64,000 bases of DNA from Comamonas suwonensis. Lineage in GTDB: Bacteria > Pseudomonadota > Gammaproteobacteria > Burkholderiales > Burkholderiaceae_C. The DNA lies in assembly GCF_012844455.2 (NCBI RefSeq), contig NZ_JABBCQ020000001.1, forward strand, positions 372,001 through 436,000, read 5' to 3'. Below the pieces are notes generated by a model, which worked only from the letters and a program-made list of their open reading frames with translations, was not told the DNA's origin and made no database searches. Numbering within the stretch: position 1 is the first letter of the stretch; each line of letters starts with the position of its first letter. The position numbers were made by a program, and so were the translations under genes. Shown one piece after another: positions 36,727 through 44,904 of this stretch.

Positions 36727-36827
36727 CGGCAACGTCGGATGCTGCGACTATTTGCATGTAGCCTCTGTAAGACATTGATTTTTTTGACCAGAATGCGCTG
36801 TATTCCCCCGATTGAGGAGAGACAGCC

Positions 36828-37895
36828 ATGTCCTATAACGAGTCCGATACCCCTGTGCATGCCGGCGAGGTGCGAGCCGCAGCAGCCTCCGCCCAGACCA
36901 TGCACTGGCATGCGCCCGCCAAGGGCAATGCCCTGCCAGAGCCGCAGCGCTGGCCCGTGGAGGCGGTGCAGCAACTGCTGGACATGCCCTTTATGGATCT
37001 GCTGCACCAGGCCCAGACCGTGCACCGTGAACACTGGCCTGCGGGCGAGATTGAGCTGGCTACGCTGCTGTCGGTGAAGACCGGCGGCTGCCCCGAGAAC
37101 TGTGGCTACTGCCCCCAGTCTGCGGAGTTTGATACGGGAGTGAAGGCGGAAAAGCTGATGAGCGTGGAGGAAGTCACCCGCGCCGCCAAGGCCGCGCAGG
37201 ATGCGGGCGCCACGCGTTTTTGCATGGGGGCCGCCTGGCGTGCGCCCAAGGACCGCGACATCGAAAAGATGAACGAGCTGATTGGCGCCGTAAAGGGGCT
37301 GGGCATGCAGACCTGCGCCACGCTGGGCATGCTGCAGCCACATCAGGCCGAGTCCTTGCGTGATGCGGGGCTGGACTACTACAACCACAACCTCGACACC
37401 GCGCCTGAGTACTACAAGGACGTTGTCAGCACCCGCCAGTACCAGGACCGTCTGGATACGCTGGCAGCGGTGCGCGGCGCGGGCATCAGCGTGTGCTGCG
37501 GCGGCATCATCGGCATGGGCGAGACAGAAGTGCACCGCGCAGGCCTGATCGCCCAGCTGGCGAATATGGAGCCTTACCCCGAGTCCGTGCCCATCAACAG
37601 CCTGGTGCCCGTGCCCGGCACGCCGCTGGCAGACAGCGACCCGGTGGACCCACTCGACTTTGTGCGCGTGATTGCCGTGGCCCGCATCACCATGCCCAAG
37701 GCGCGCGTGCGCCTTTCTGCAGGCCGTCAGCAACTGGGCGAGGCGGTGCAGACCCTGTGCTTTATGGCGGGTGCCAATTCCATCTTTTATGGTGACAAGT
37801 TGCTCGTCACCGGCAACCCCGATGTGGAAGCCGACACCACGCTGATGCGCAAGCTGGGCCTCAAAGGCCTAAAAACTGCGCAGGCACAGGCCTGA
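36828..37895 (+). CDS. bioB: Biotin synthase
   Basis: Encodes 355 residues; GAGGAGAGA precedes the ATG. The radical-SAM [4Fe-4S] motif is [13 protein letters not shown]; the [2Fe-2S] cluster ligands lie in FCMGAAWR and CATLGML and the arginine in [21 protein letters not shown] and [15 protein letters not shown] are family signatures. It inserts sulfur into dethiobiotin. The first 40 residues are an Ala-rich extension. It is not in a bio operon; it sits between two porin paralogues. Confidence 0.97.
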   Translation: MSYNESDTPVHAGEVRAAAASAQTMHWHAPAKGNALPEPQRWPVEAVQQLLDMPFMDLLHQAQTVHREHWPAGEIELATLLSVKTGGCPENCGYCPQSAEFDTGVKAEKLMSVEEVTRAAKAAQDAGATRFCMGAAWRAPKDRDIEKMNELIGAVKGLGMQTCATLGMLQPHQAESLRDAGLDYYNHNLDTAPEYYKDVVSTRQYQDRLDTLAAVRGAGISVCCGGIIGMGETEVHRAGLIAQLANMEPYPESVPINSLVPVPGTPLADSDPVDPLDFVRVIAVARITMPKARVRLSAGRQQLGEAVQTLCFMAGANSIFYGDKLLVTGNPDVEADTTLMRKLGLKGLKTAQAQA

Positions 37896-37900
37896 TCTAT

Positions 37901-37955
37901 CAAATTTGATAGCTGCTAGCGCCTGATGAATAAGCGCTAGAAGCCTTTTCTATTT
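37901..37955 (+). repeat. Dispersed intergenic repeat, family A (best copy)
   Basis: Contains GATAGCTGCTAGCGCCTGAT followed by GAATAAGCGCTAGAAGCC and TTTTC. The arms TAGCGC/GCGCTA can form a hairpin ending in a short T-run, so it may also end bioB transcription. Confidence 0.7.
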
Positions 37956-38076
37956 AAAAAACGTTCGCTGCTGCTTGATGGCACCAGCGGCGTTGCGGCG
38001 TGCCCTGATGCAGATGTGAGGTCTGCAGGGCGCAGCCTTGCCTGAAAAAACAAGCAATCCCCCAAAGGAATTTCTC

Positions 38077-39054
38077 ATGAATACGTCTACCCGTCTGGCC
38101 GCCCTGTGTCTGCTGGCTGCGCCGCTGGGCAGTGCGCTGGCGCAGGACTCCAAAGTGCAGATCAGCGGTTTTCTGGACCTTGGCATGTACCGCGACTTTA
38201 GTGGCACGGCCCAGCTGGGCACGATTCAGCGCAGCCACGTGACGTTTTCGGGCGAGGAAGACCTGGGCGGCGGGCTCAAGACCACGTTTCGCCTCAGCCA
38301 CCGGCTGGAGCTGGATTCGGGCCAGAGCGAAGGCAGCGGGCAAAAGCCGTTCTGGCATGGTGAATCGACGGTGGGCCTCAAGGGTGGCTGGGGCCATGTG
38401 CGCATGGGCCGCGCTCTGTCGGCCCTGTGGGCGCATGACTGGAAGTTTGATCCCTGGGGTCACATGAACCGCGTTGCTTCGTCGGCTTGGTACCAGTGGT
38501 TTTATTACGTGCCTACCGATCGCGTCAGCAACAACGGCGCGCCGGAGTTTGGCCGTACCAGCAACGGCATCTTCTACGACTCGCCCACCCTTGGCGGCTT
38601 TACGCTGCACCTGAGTGGCTCGCCAGAGCGCACGCAAGGCCCAGGCGGCGGCAAGCCTTATGCCGTATCGCTGGAGTATGCGCAGGGCCCGCTGGCGGGA
38701 ATGCTGGCGTTTGATCGCAATGGCAGTGGCGATCGTGCCTCGTTTGTTGCCGCTAAATATCGCTGGGGTGATACGACCTTGATGACTTCTTATGACGACA
38801 GCCGCAGGGCGCAGAATCAGGGACGATCACGCGTGATGTCCGCGGGTGCCACGCACAAGCTGGATGTGCAGACCACGCTCAAGGCCGGCGTGGGCCGCCA
38901 GAAGCTCAATGACGACACCCATTTGTTTTATTCGCTGGGGGCGGACTATGCCTTGTCCAAACGCACCATCTTGTACGCCAACCTCGGACACCAGAGGCCT
39001 GAGCACAAGGCTTCTAAGACGTCCTTTGGCGTAGGCATGTCGCACGCCTTCTAA
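38077..39054 (+). CDS. Gram-negative porin (second of two paralogues)
   Basis: Encodes 325 residues from the ATG at 38077 (AAAGGAA upstream). The signal peptide ends at GSALAQD. The mature start VQISGFLDLGMYRDFSGTAQ, then KPFWHGESTVGLKGGWGH, the loop YVPTDRVSNNGAPEFGR and the end GVGMSHAF mirror the porin at 35380-36369. The pair most likely arose by duplication, with bioB between them. It forms an outer-membrane diffusion pore. Confidence 0.92.
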   Translation: MNTSTRLAALCLLAAPLGSALAQDSKVQISGFLDLGMYRDFSGTAQLGTIQRSHVTFSGEEDLGGGLKTTFRLSHRLELDSGQSEGSGQKPFWHGESTVGLKGGWGHVRMGRALSALWAHDWKFDPWGHMNRVASSAWYQWFYYVPTDRVSNNGAPEFGRTSNGIFYDSPTLGGFTLHLSGSPERTQGPGGGKPYAVSLEYAQGPLAGMLAFDRNGSGDRASFVAAKYRWGDTTLMTSYDDSRRAQNQGRSRVMSAGATHKLDVQTTLKAGVGRQKLNDDTHLFYSLGADYALSKRTILYANLGHQRPEHKASKTSFGVGMSHAF

Positions 39055-39056
39055 AT

Positions 39057-39085
39057 AAAAAGCCGCTGTGATTGCAGCGGCTTTT
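39057..39085. terminator. Bidirectional terminator between the porin and alr
   Basis: AAAA-AGCCGCTG-TGATTG-CAGCGGCT-TTTT: an 8-bp GC-rich stem flanked by A- and T-runs, so it can stop both the porin and the converging alr transcript. Confidence 0.88.
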
Positions 39086-39103
39086 TGCGGGGATGGGGCG
39101 GGC

Positions 39104-40210
39104 TTATTTGCCCGCGCCTTCCACCACCTTGGGTACACGCGGGGCAACGGCGCACATCAGCTCATAGGCGAGCGTACCGGCGGCAGCGGCCACCTCGTCA
39201 ATGGGCAGCACGGTGCCATTGCTGGCCCGGCCCCACAGCGTGACTTCGCTGCCTATCCTGGCTTTGGGCACGGGGGTTAGGTCCACGGCCAGCATGTCCA
39301 TGCTGACACGGCCCAGTGTGCGGGTGCGCACGCCATCCACCAGCACCGGCGTGCCTGTGGGGCAAACGCGGGGGTAGCCATCTGCATAGCCGCAAGCCAC
39401 CACGCCAAGGCGCAGGGGCTCTGTGCATTCAAAGCGCGAGCCGTAGCCCACGGTATCGCCCGCATGCAGCTCCTGTGTGGCGATGATTCTGGATGACAGC
39501 GTCATGGTCGGCTCAAGCCCCCAGTGCGCCGCATCATGGGTAGGGAAGTCGGGCGAGCTGCCGTAGAGCACGATGCCGGGGCGAACCCAGTCGCAGCGCA
39601 CATCGCCCTCGTCGCCGTGCAGCAAGGTGGCGGCGCTGTTGCTGATGCTGCGCTCGCCGGGCAGGTCCAGCGTAGTTGCGTGGAAGACCTGCAACTGATG
39701 ATCCACACCATGGTCCGCATCGGCGTCGCTAAAGTGGGTCATGAAGGAAATTTCATCGACTTGAGTCAGCGCGTTCAGGCGGGCATATGCCGCACGAAAA
39801 CGCTCGGGTGTAAAGCCCAGCCGGTTCATGCCGCTGTTCAGCTTGAGGAAGACGCGGTGACCGATCTGGGTCTTGTGCGCGGCCAGCCAGTCGATCTGCT
39901 CGTCGCAGTGCACGGCATGCCACAGGCCCAGACGCGAGCACAGCTCAAGATCACGCGGCTCGAACACGCCTTCCAGCAGCAAAATAGGGCCGCGCCAGCC
40001 CAGATTGCGCACGCGCTGGGCCTCATCAAGGTCCAGCATGGCAAAGCCATCCGTCGCCCGCAGGCCCTCGAATACGTTCTCGATACCGTGGCCATAAGCG
40101 TTGGCTTTGATCACAGACCACAATTTGGCATCGGGGACAGCTTGCTGAACCCGCTCCAGATTGTGGCGAACGGCTTCAGGATGGATGGTGGCAATAATGG
40201 GACGGGGCAT
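39104..40210 (-). CDS. alr: Alanine racemase
   Basis: Encodes 368 residues from the ATG at 40210. The PLP lysine is in VIKANAYGHG and the catalytic tyrosine in DTVGYGSRFECTEP; LKLNSGMNRLGF and GRVSMDMLAVDL are family signatures. It makes D-alanine for peptidoglycan. The divergent lplT starts 133 bases away. Only ATP-independent racemase features are present. Confidence 0.96.
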   Translation of the reverse strand: MPRPIIATIHPEAVRHNLERVQQAVPDAKLWSVIKANAYGHGIENVFEGLRATDGFAMLDLDEAQRVRNLGWRGPILLLEGVFEPRDLELCSRLGLWHAVHCDEQIDWLAAHKTQIGHRVFLKLNSGMNRLGFTPERFRAAYARLNALTQVDEISFMTHFSDADADHGVDHQLQVFHATTLDLPGERSISNSAATLLHGDEGDVRCDWVRPGIVLYGSSPDFPTHDAAHWGLEPTMTLSSRIIATQELHAGDTVGYGSRFECTEPLRLGVVACGYADGYPRVCPTGTPVLVDGVRTRTLGRVSMDMLAVDLTPVPKARIGSEVTLWGRASNGTVLPIDEVAAAAGTLAYELMCAVAPRVPKVVEGAGK

Positions 40211-40343
40211 GGTTTTTCTCAATCAGACCTATGGGATTCTGGCACTGTCAGCCCAAGCCTGCGTGATATAACCGCCAGTCACTTGCCACAGGGTCTCTTA
40301 TTTACTCGGCATCGGTCCAGCCGGTGCCAGTTACAGCTAATTC

Positions 40344-41645
40344 ATGAAGCGCGGTTTCTACACCATCATGTCGGCGCAGTTTTTCAGCTCGCTGGCAGAC
40401 AACGCCTTGTTTGTGACCGCTGTTGAGCTGTTGCGTGCCAATGGTGCTCCTGAATGGCAGCGTGCTGCCCTGGTGCCCATGTTCGCCCTGTTCTATGTGG
40501 TTCTGGCGCCTTTCGTCGGCGCATTTGCCGACGCATTGCCCAAGGGCCGGGTCATGCTCATCAGCAACGCCATCAAGGTGGTCGGCTGTCTGATGATGCT
40601 CTTTGGTCATCACCCCCTGATTGCCTATGCGGTCATCGGGCTGGGTGCGGCGGCTTATTCGCCGGCCAAATACGGCATCCTGACGGAGCTGCTGCCGGCT
40701 TCCCAGTTGGTCAAGGCCAATGGCTGGATTGAGGGGCTGACCATCACCTCCATCATTCTGGGCGTGCTGGTGGGAGGGCAGCTGGTCGGGCCGACCATCT
40801 CTCACCACCTGCTGAACTTTGACTTCCCGTATTTAGACACCGGCGTGGATACGCCTGCCGAAGCCGCAATTGCCGTGCTGATCCTGATCTATGCGGTGGC
40901 GGCCTGGTTCAATCTGCATATCCCGCTGACCGGCGTGACAATGCGCCCGCTGCGTGAAGACCCGAACAAGAGCCTGCTTGGCAATTTGATGGGCCTGCTG
41001 CCTGACTTCTGGATCTGCAGCAAGCGCCTGTGGTCGGACAAGCTGGGCCAGATCTCGCTGTCCACCACCACCCTGTTCTGGGGCGCTTCGGGCAATCTGC
41101 GCTACATCGTGCTGGCCTGGGGCGCAGCGGCACTGGGTTACAGCACCACGCAGGCATCGGCACTGGTGGGCGTGGTCGCAATTGGTACGGCTGTGGGGGC
41201 GGTACTGGCTTCCATGCGCATGCGACTGGATAACGCCACGCGCGTCATTCCCATGGGCGTGCTCATGGGCGTGCTCGTGGTCAGCATGATTTACATCGAC
41301 AACCTCTGGGTGGCCGTGCCTTTCCTCATCCTGCTAGGGGGGCTGGGCGGCTTTCTGGTGGTGCCCATGAACGCGCTGCTGCAGCACCGCGGCCACAACC
41401 TCATGGGTGCGGGTCGCTCGATTGCGGTGCAGAACTTCAACGAGCAACTGGCCATTCTGGCCATGGGCGGCTTCTACAGCCTGTCCACCAAGATGGGACT
41501 GTCGGCATTTGGTGCCATTACCGTGTTCGGCTTGCTGGTGGCGGGCACCATGGTGCTGATTGGTCTGTGGCACTTGAATAACCGCAAAAAACACCCCGCC
41601 GAGCTGGAAAAACTGCTGGAAGTCGCCCGCCGCGACTGCCACTGA
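40344..41645 (+). CDS. lplT: Lysophospholipid transporter, MFS
   Basis: Encodes 433 residues with about twelve membrane helices. LplT-like sequences are FYTIMSAQFFSSLADNALF, then AAAYSPAKYGILTELLP and GGFLVVPMNALLQHRG. LplT brings lysophosphatidylethanolamine into the cell for re-acylation by Aas. In E. coli it lies beside aas; here alr is the neighbour and no aas is seen. A weak GCAGCC/GGCTGC hairpin (41651-41666) follows the stop. Confidence 0.9.
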   Translation: MKRGFYTIMSAQFFSSLADNALFVTAVELLRANGAPEWQRAALVPMFALFYVVLAPFVGAFADALPKGRVMLISNAIKVVGCLMMLFGHHPLIAYAVIGLGAAAYSPAKYGILTELLPASQLVKANGWIEGLTITSIILGVLVGGQLVGPTISHHLLNFDFPYLDTGVDTPAEAAIAVLILIYAVAAWFNLHIPLTGVTMRPLREDPNKSLLGNLMGLLPDFWICSKRLWSDKLGQISLSTTTLFWGASGNLRYIVLAWGAAALGYSTTQASALVGVVAIGTAVGAVLASMRMRLDNATRVIPMGVLMGVLVVSMIYIDNLWVAVPFLILLGGLGGFLVVPMNALLQHRGHNLMGAGRSIAVQNFNEQLAILAMGGFYSLSTKMGLSAFGAITVFGLLVAGTMVLIGLWHLNNRKKHPAELEKLLEVARRDCH

Positions 41646-41672
41646 AATCCGCAGCCATGCGGCTGCATTGAA

Positions 41673-41725
41673 TCAAAATTGATAGCTTCTAGCGCTTTAT
41701 ATATAAGCGTTAGAAGCATTTTTTA
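41673..41725 (+). repeat. Dispersed intergenic repeat, family A, next to a start codon
   Basis: AAATTGATAGCTTCTAGCGC then TTTATATATAAGCG and TTAGAAGCATTTTTTA. The repeat runs right up to the ATG of the EamA gene, leaving no Shine-Dalgarno other than what the repeat itself supplies (AGAAG). Confidence 0.65.
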
Positions 41726-42615
41726 TGCATAGTCCACTACCCATCGTCGCCCTGCTGCTCAATGCCTTCATCTGGGGGCTGTCATGGTGGCCGTTTCGCC
41801 TCATGCACGATGCGGGTCTGCACCCGCTGTGGGCCACGGCATTCATGTATGCGCTGGTGCTGCTTGGCCTGATCACGCTGCGCCCCGGCGCGCTCAAGCT
41901 GGCCTGGCAGTACCCGGTGTTGCTGCTTCTGGCAGCCAGTTCTGGTCTGAACAACGTGGCCTTCAACTGGGCCGTGACCGTGGGTGACGTGGTGCGCGTC
42001 ATCCTGCTGTTCTATCTCATGCCCGCATGGGCGGTGTTGCTGGCCTGGAAGCTGCTGGGCGAGCGCCCGACACCCATGGCCTTGCTGCGACTGCTGCTGG
42101 CCTTTAGCGGCGTGGTGCTGGTGCTCTTGCCTGCCGATGCGTCATTGAGCGGGTTGTTTGCAGGCCTGTCGCTGGCCGATGCGTTAGCCGTGTTTGGCGG
42201 CTTCATGTTTGCGCTGACCAATGTGCTGCTGCGCCGTTTTCAGAGCATTCCGGCGCAGGCTCGCATGCTGGCCATGTTTGCAGGTTGCATGAGCATGGGG
42301 CTGGTCACGGCGCTGGCGGCCAGCAGCGCGGGCATGGTGCCCGGCTTCCCAGCCTTTGATGTCCACTGGTTAGCGGTGGCACTGGGTCTGGCCGTCTTGC
42401 TGGTGCTGGGCAACTGGGCACTGCAGTTTGGTGCGGCCCATCTGCCGTCTGGCGTGACTTCGGTGGTCATGCTGAGCGAGGTGGTGTTTGCCAGCGTTTC
42501 TTCGGTGCTCATCGCCCACGAGACGCTCTCGGCACGCACGCTGGCAGGCGGCGCGCTCATCATGGGCGCCGCTCTGCTGGCGGCATGGGGCAGAGCCTCT
42601 AAAAAATCCGCTTAA
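41725..42615 (+). CDS. EamA-family (DMT superfamily) transporter
   Basis: Encodes 296 residues with ten predicted membrane helices in two EamA repeats (first about 5-135, second about 150-290). ALLLNAFIWGLSWWPFR opens the first and VTSVVMLSEVVFASVSSVLI marks the second. The substrate is unknown; relatives export amino acids or metabolites. The start codon abuts a family A repeat. Confidence 0.88.
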   Translation: MHSPLPIVALLLNAFIWGLSWWPFRLMHDAGLHPLWATAFMYALVLLGLITLRPGALKLAWQYPVLLLLAASSGLNNVAFNWAVTVGDVVRVILLFYLMPAWAVLLAWKLLGERPTPMALLRLLLAFSGVVLVLLPADASLSGLFAGLSLADALAVFGGFMFALTNVLLRRFQSIPAQARMLAMFAGCMSMGLVTALAASSAGMVPGFPAFDVHWLAVALGLAVLLVLGNWALQFGAAHLPSGVTSVVMLSEVVFASVSSVLIAHETLSARTLAGGALIMGAALLAAWGRASKKSA

Positions 42616-42654
42616 CTCGCACCAGAGACACCGAGCAAGGGCTGCCCCGCAGCG

Positions 42655-42712
42655 AGGATCTTGTCTCCTCCCGAAGAGAGAGGGGGAAGGCGCCAAGCGC
42701 CTCAGGGGGTTA
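42655..42712 (-). repeat. Post-stop dispersed repeat, family B, copy 2
   Basis: Read on the minus strand it runs from the stop codon of the AmiS/UreI gene: TAACCCCCTGAGGCGCTTGG, CGCCTTCCCCCTCTCTC, then CGGGAGGAGAC. The inner GGCGC/GCGCC can form a hairpin. It resembles copy 1. Confidence 0.65.
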
Positions 42713-43225
42713 AATCAGTTTTTCGGCAAGGATCAGATAGCCGGGCAGCCACCCCGTCAGCACGCCCTGCACAATACACAGCCAGCCGGTGGGGCGCTCA
42801 ATATTTTTCTTGAGTGCCAGCAGCACAAAGAACAAGCCCCAGAGCACGGCCCATGCGCTCCAGTTGATGCCCATCCACCAGTCAAGCCCCGTTTGGGCGC
42901 TTGTCAGAGTGTCCAGCGCCACAGGAATGGCGGTAATGGCGATGAACAGGCTGAACCAGCCCAGGCCACGACCATCCGCGCCGCTGAAGCGATTGAAGGC
43001 GACCCAGAGATAGGTAAAGGCGAACAGCAGGGTCAGCGCGCCGTTCTTGACCGATGTGGCATCGGCGGCCGGCCCGAAAATGCTGGCCAACCCTATGCAT
43101 AGCGAGACCACGCCCGTGAAGATGTTGATGACCCAGATTTCCTTGTCGGCAATCTTGCCCAGCATCCACAGGCCGTTGAGAAACAGCACCGCACCCACGT
43201 AAAACAGCGATAAACCCAGCCACAT
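42710..43225 (-). CDS. AmiS/UreI-family urea/short-chain amide channel
   Basis: Encodes 171 residues with six or seven membrane helices. Family features are LFYVGAVLFLNGLWMLGK, FTYLWVAFNRFSGADGRGLGW and WSAWAVLWGLFFVLLAL. Such proteins conduct urea or amides through the inner membrane. No amidase or urease gene is adjacent in this window. An inverted repeat lies 62 bases upstream of the start. Confidence 0.9.
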   Translation of the reverse strand: MWLGLSLFYVGAVLFLNGLWMLGKIADKEIWVINIFTGVVSLCIGLASIFGPAADATSVKNGALTLLFAFTYLWVAFNRFSGADGRGLGWFSLFIAITAIPVALDTLTSAQTGLDWWMGINWSAWAVLWGLFFVLLALKKNIERPTGWLCIVQGVLTGWLPGYLILAEKLI

Positions 43226-43286
43226 TTTTTTCTCCTGTTGGGCGAGGCAATTCGCGCAAAGTCAGCAAAAAAGCATAAGGGCTGCG

Positions 43287-43303
43287 CACAGCAATGTGCT
43301 GTG
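43287..43303. promoter_or_regulatory. Inverted repeat between the AmiS/UreI gene and the hypothetical gene
   Basis: CACAGCAATGTGCTGTG is a 7-3-7 palindrome, 62 bases upstream of the AmiS/UreI start. It could be an operator; the half-site resembles but does not fit NtrC spacing (6 instead of 7). Confidence 0.3.
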
Positions 43304-43376
43304 AGGTTCCTGATGAGAGCCGGAGATCTTCTGGCAACGGGTCGATTCCGTTGCCCAAGGGATTCTGGGGTGTTGA

Positions 43377-43952
43377 CTATGGCGCTGACTGCGAGTTGCC
43401 CGCTAGCTCCGGGAATTGTGCAGAGGAAATCGAGGCAGAAAAAGCGTGTTTGAATTCATACTGCCCAACGTAGGCTGCAGCAATTGCTCCGGTCCAGACG
43501 ATCCTGAATTGCTGGCTGCCTTGAATGCGTTCAAAGCGAATCTTGTGCTGGGCGACGGCATCATGGCCCAGCAGGTAGATGTGAAAAGCCAGTTCATCCC
43601 AGTCCTCGATGGTTTCCGGGTGGGTATCCACCAGCACTTCCAGCCCATCGAGAAACTCGGGCTTGTACTGCTCTATGCGGCAGATGCGAAAACCCTTGTT
43701 GCCCCAGAAGGTCGATGACAGGGTGCAAGCGTGATAGTTGTTCCAAGCTGCGGGACTTTCCCAGTCGCTCAGCGCCTGGGTTTCTTCATCTTCGTAGTCG
43801 ATGTCTCGTTCTGCGTAATAGTCGGCAGATTTCAGGTGCAGATCGAACCAGACCTCACCGTCTACGACCTTGGCCGTCCATGCGAACTCGGCGATGGGAT
43901 GGCCTTCAGGCCATGGGTTGGCCTGAAAATAAATGCGATCTGTTGGCATCAT
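43377..43952 (-). CDS. Hypothetical protein, 191 residues
   Basis: Starts at an ATG at 43952; a second ATG follows at once, and a GTG lies 18 bases upstream. No clear ribosome site is visible. The protein is acidic and rich in aromatic residues (DIDYEDEETQALSDWE, SPAAWNNYHACTLSSTFWG). No signal peptide or transmembrane helix is seen. I do not recognise the family. Its amino acid composition and length look like a real soluble protein. Confidence 0.68.
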   Translation of the reverse strand: MMPTDRIYFQANPWPEGHPIAEFAWTAKVVDGEVWFDLHLKSADYYAERDIDYEDEETQALSDWESPAAWNNYHACTLSSTFWGNKGFRICRIEQYKPEFLDGLEVLVDTHPETIEDWDELAFHIYLLGHDAVAQHKIRFERIQGSQQFRIVWTGAIAAAYVGQYEFKHAFSASISSAQFPELAGNSQSAP

Positions 43953-44083
43953 GAAGAGCTGGAAAATCACGAATCAAGACACCCGTGATTCGGCGTCAAT
44001 TCGCAGAGTCTATGACACCGTCATATCGATGGCCTGCGTCGAGATCGCTCAACAACGCAGGCTATTCATCTGCTCAGGCTACA

Positions 44084-44815
44084 TCAAGCCTTGCTGGCGT
44101 TGCGGCGACGGGCGCGCTCCAGCTGCTGGGTCACTTGACGTGGATTCATGCCGTACATCTCGGCAAATTCCTGCTCCGAAGTCTGGCCGCTGAGCTGGAA
44201 GGAGCGCAGCAGCGCCTCATCCTTGGCGGCGCGGGCATCGGCTTCGGCCAGTGCATCGGCAACCAGTGCATTGGTCTTTTCGTCACGGCCTTGCACGCGC
44301 TCGGCATACTCTTCGCGAGTGAGGCCAGAGGCTTCATAGGCGATGACGATGCGGTTGCGCAGCTTGGGCGTCAGGTCTTCGGGCGTGCGTTGCTGGCGGC
44401 GGCGGAAGACTTCAATCAGCGCATGGTGCACATGCTCTGGCAGAGTGGCTTCCACAGGCTGACCGTTCAGGTCATGGCGCTGCTGGCCGCTGGCCATGGC
44501 TGCCAGATAGCGGCCGGAGCGTGTGTGCTGCTGCAGTGCGGCCTTCAGCGCCTCTTTTTCCAGCTCGGGGTGAGCGGCCAGCAGGTCTTCAAAAATGCCG
44601 CGCTTGAAGGGCACGAGTTGCTCGCCAAACAGGGCAGGGTGCCATTTGGCTAACTGCTCCAGCAAAGGGTTTTGCGGGCGGGCAGCTTGCTGGCCAGCCT
44701 GATTGGGCTGGCGGCCCTGGCCGCCACGGCGCGAGCGCGAAGCAGCTTGCTGGTCCTGCGGGTTATTCTGCGGGGTTGCCTGTGGGGCTTGTGGTTCAGA
44801 CACGATTTCAGTCAT
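44084..44815 (-). CDS. ProQ/FinO-family RNA chaperone
   Basis: Encodes 243 residues. The first 48 are a Gln/Pro/Arg-rich tail (SRSRRGGQGRQPNQAGQQ). The FinO/ProQ domain (about 48-165) shows LLEQLAKWHPALFGEQLVPFKRGIFEDLL and the RSGRYLAAMASGQQRHDLNG RNA-binding face. The last 75 residues are charged and helical. Such proteins bind structured small RNAs and mRNA 3' ends to regulate stability. It stands alone on the minus strand. Confidence 0.9.
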   Translation of the reverse strand: MTEIVSEPQAPQATPQNNPQDQQAASRSRRGGQGRQPNQAGQQAARPQNPLLEQLAKWHPALFGEQLVPFKRGIFEDLLAAHPELEKEALKAALQQHTRSGRYLAAMASGQQRHDLNGQPVEATLPEHVHHALIEVFRRRQQRTPEDLTPKLRNRIVIAYEASGLTREEYAERVQGRDEKTNALVADALAEADARAAKDEALLRSFQLSGQTSEQEFAEMYGMNPRQVTQQLERARRRNASKA

Positions 44816-44904
44816 GGCAAAGCCCGTGGGCTTGAGGGAGAAAAACCCCTAATCATGCCAGCATTGCAAACTGCAGTGGCAAGCGGGGGTGTCGGGGTGT
44901 TCTC

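Noticed and set aside
36575-36778. Small 67-codon frame before bioB
   Set aside because: No ribosome site, no recognisable feature, and it covers the probable bioB promoter.
36518-36827. BirA or BioR operator before bioB
   Set aside because: The only palindrome (36710-36726) does not fit either consensus.
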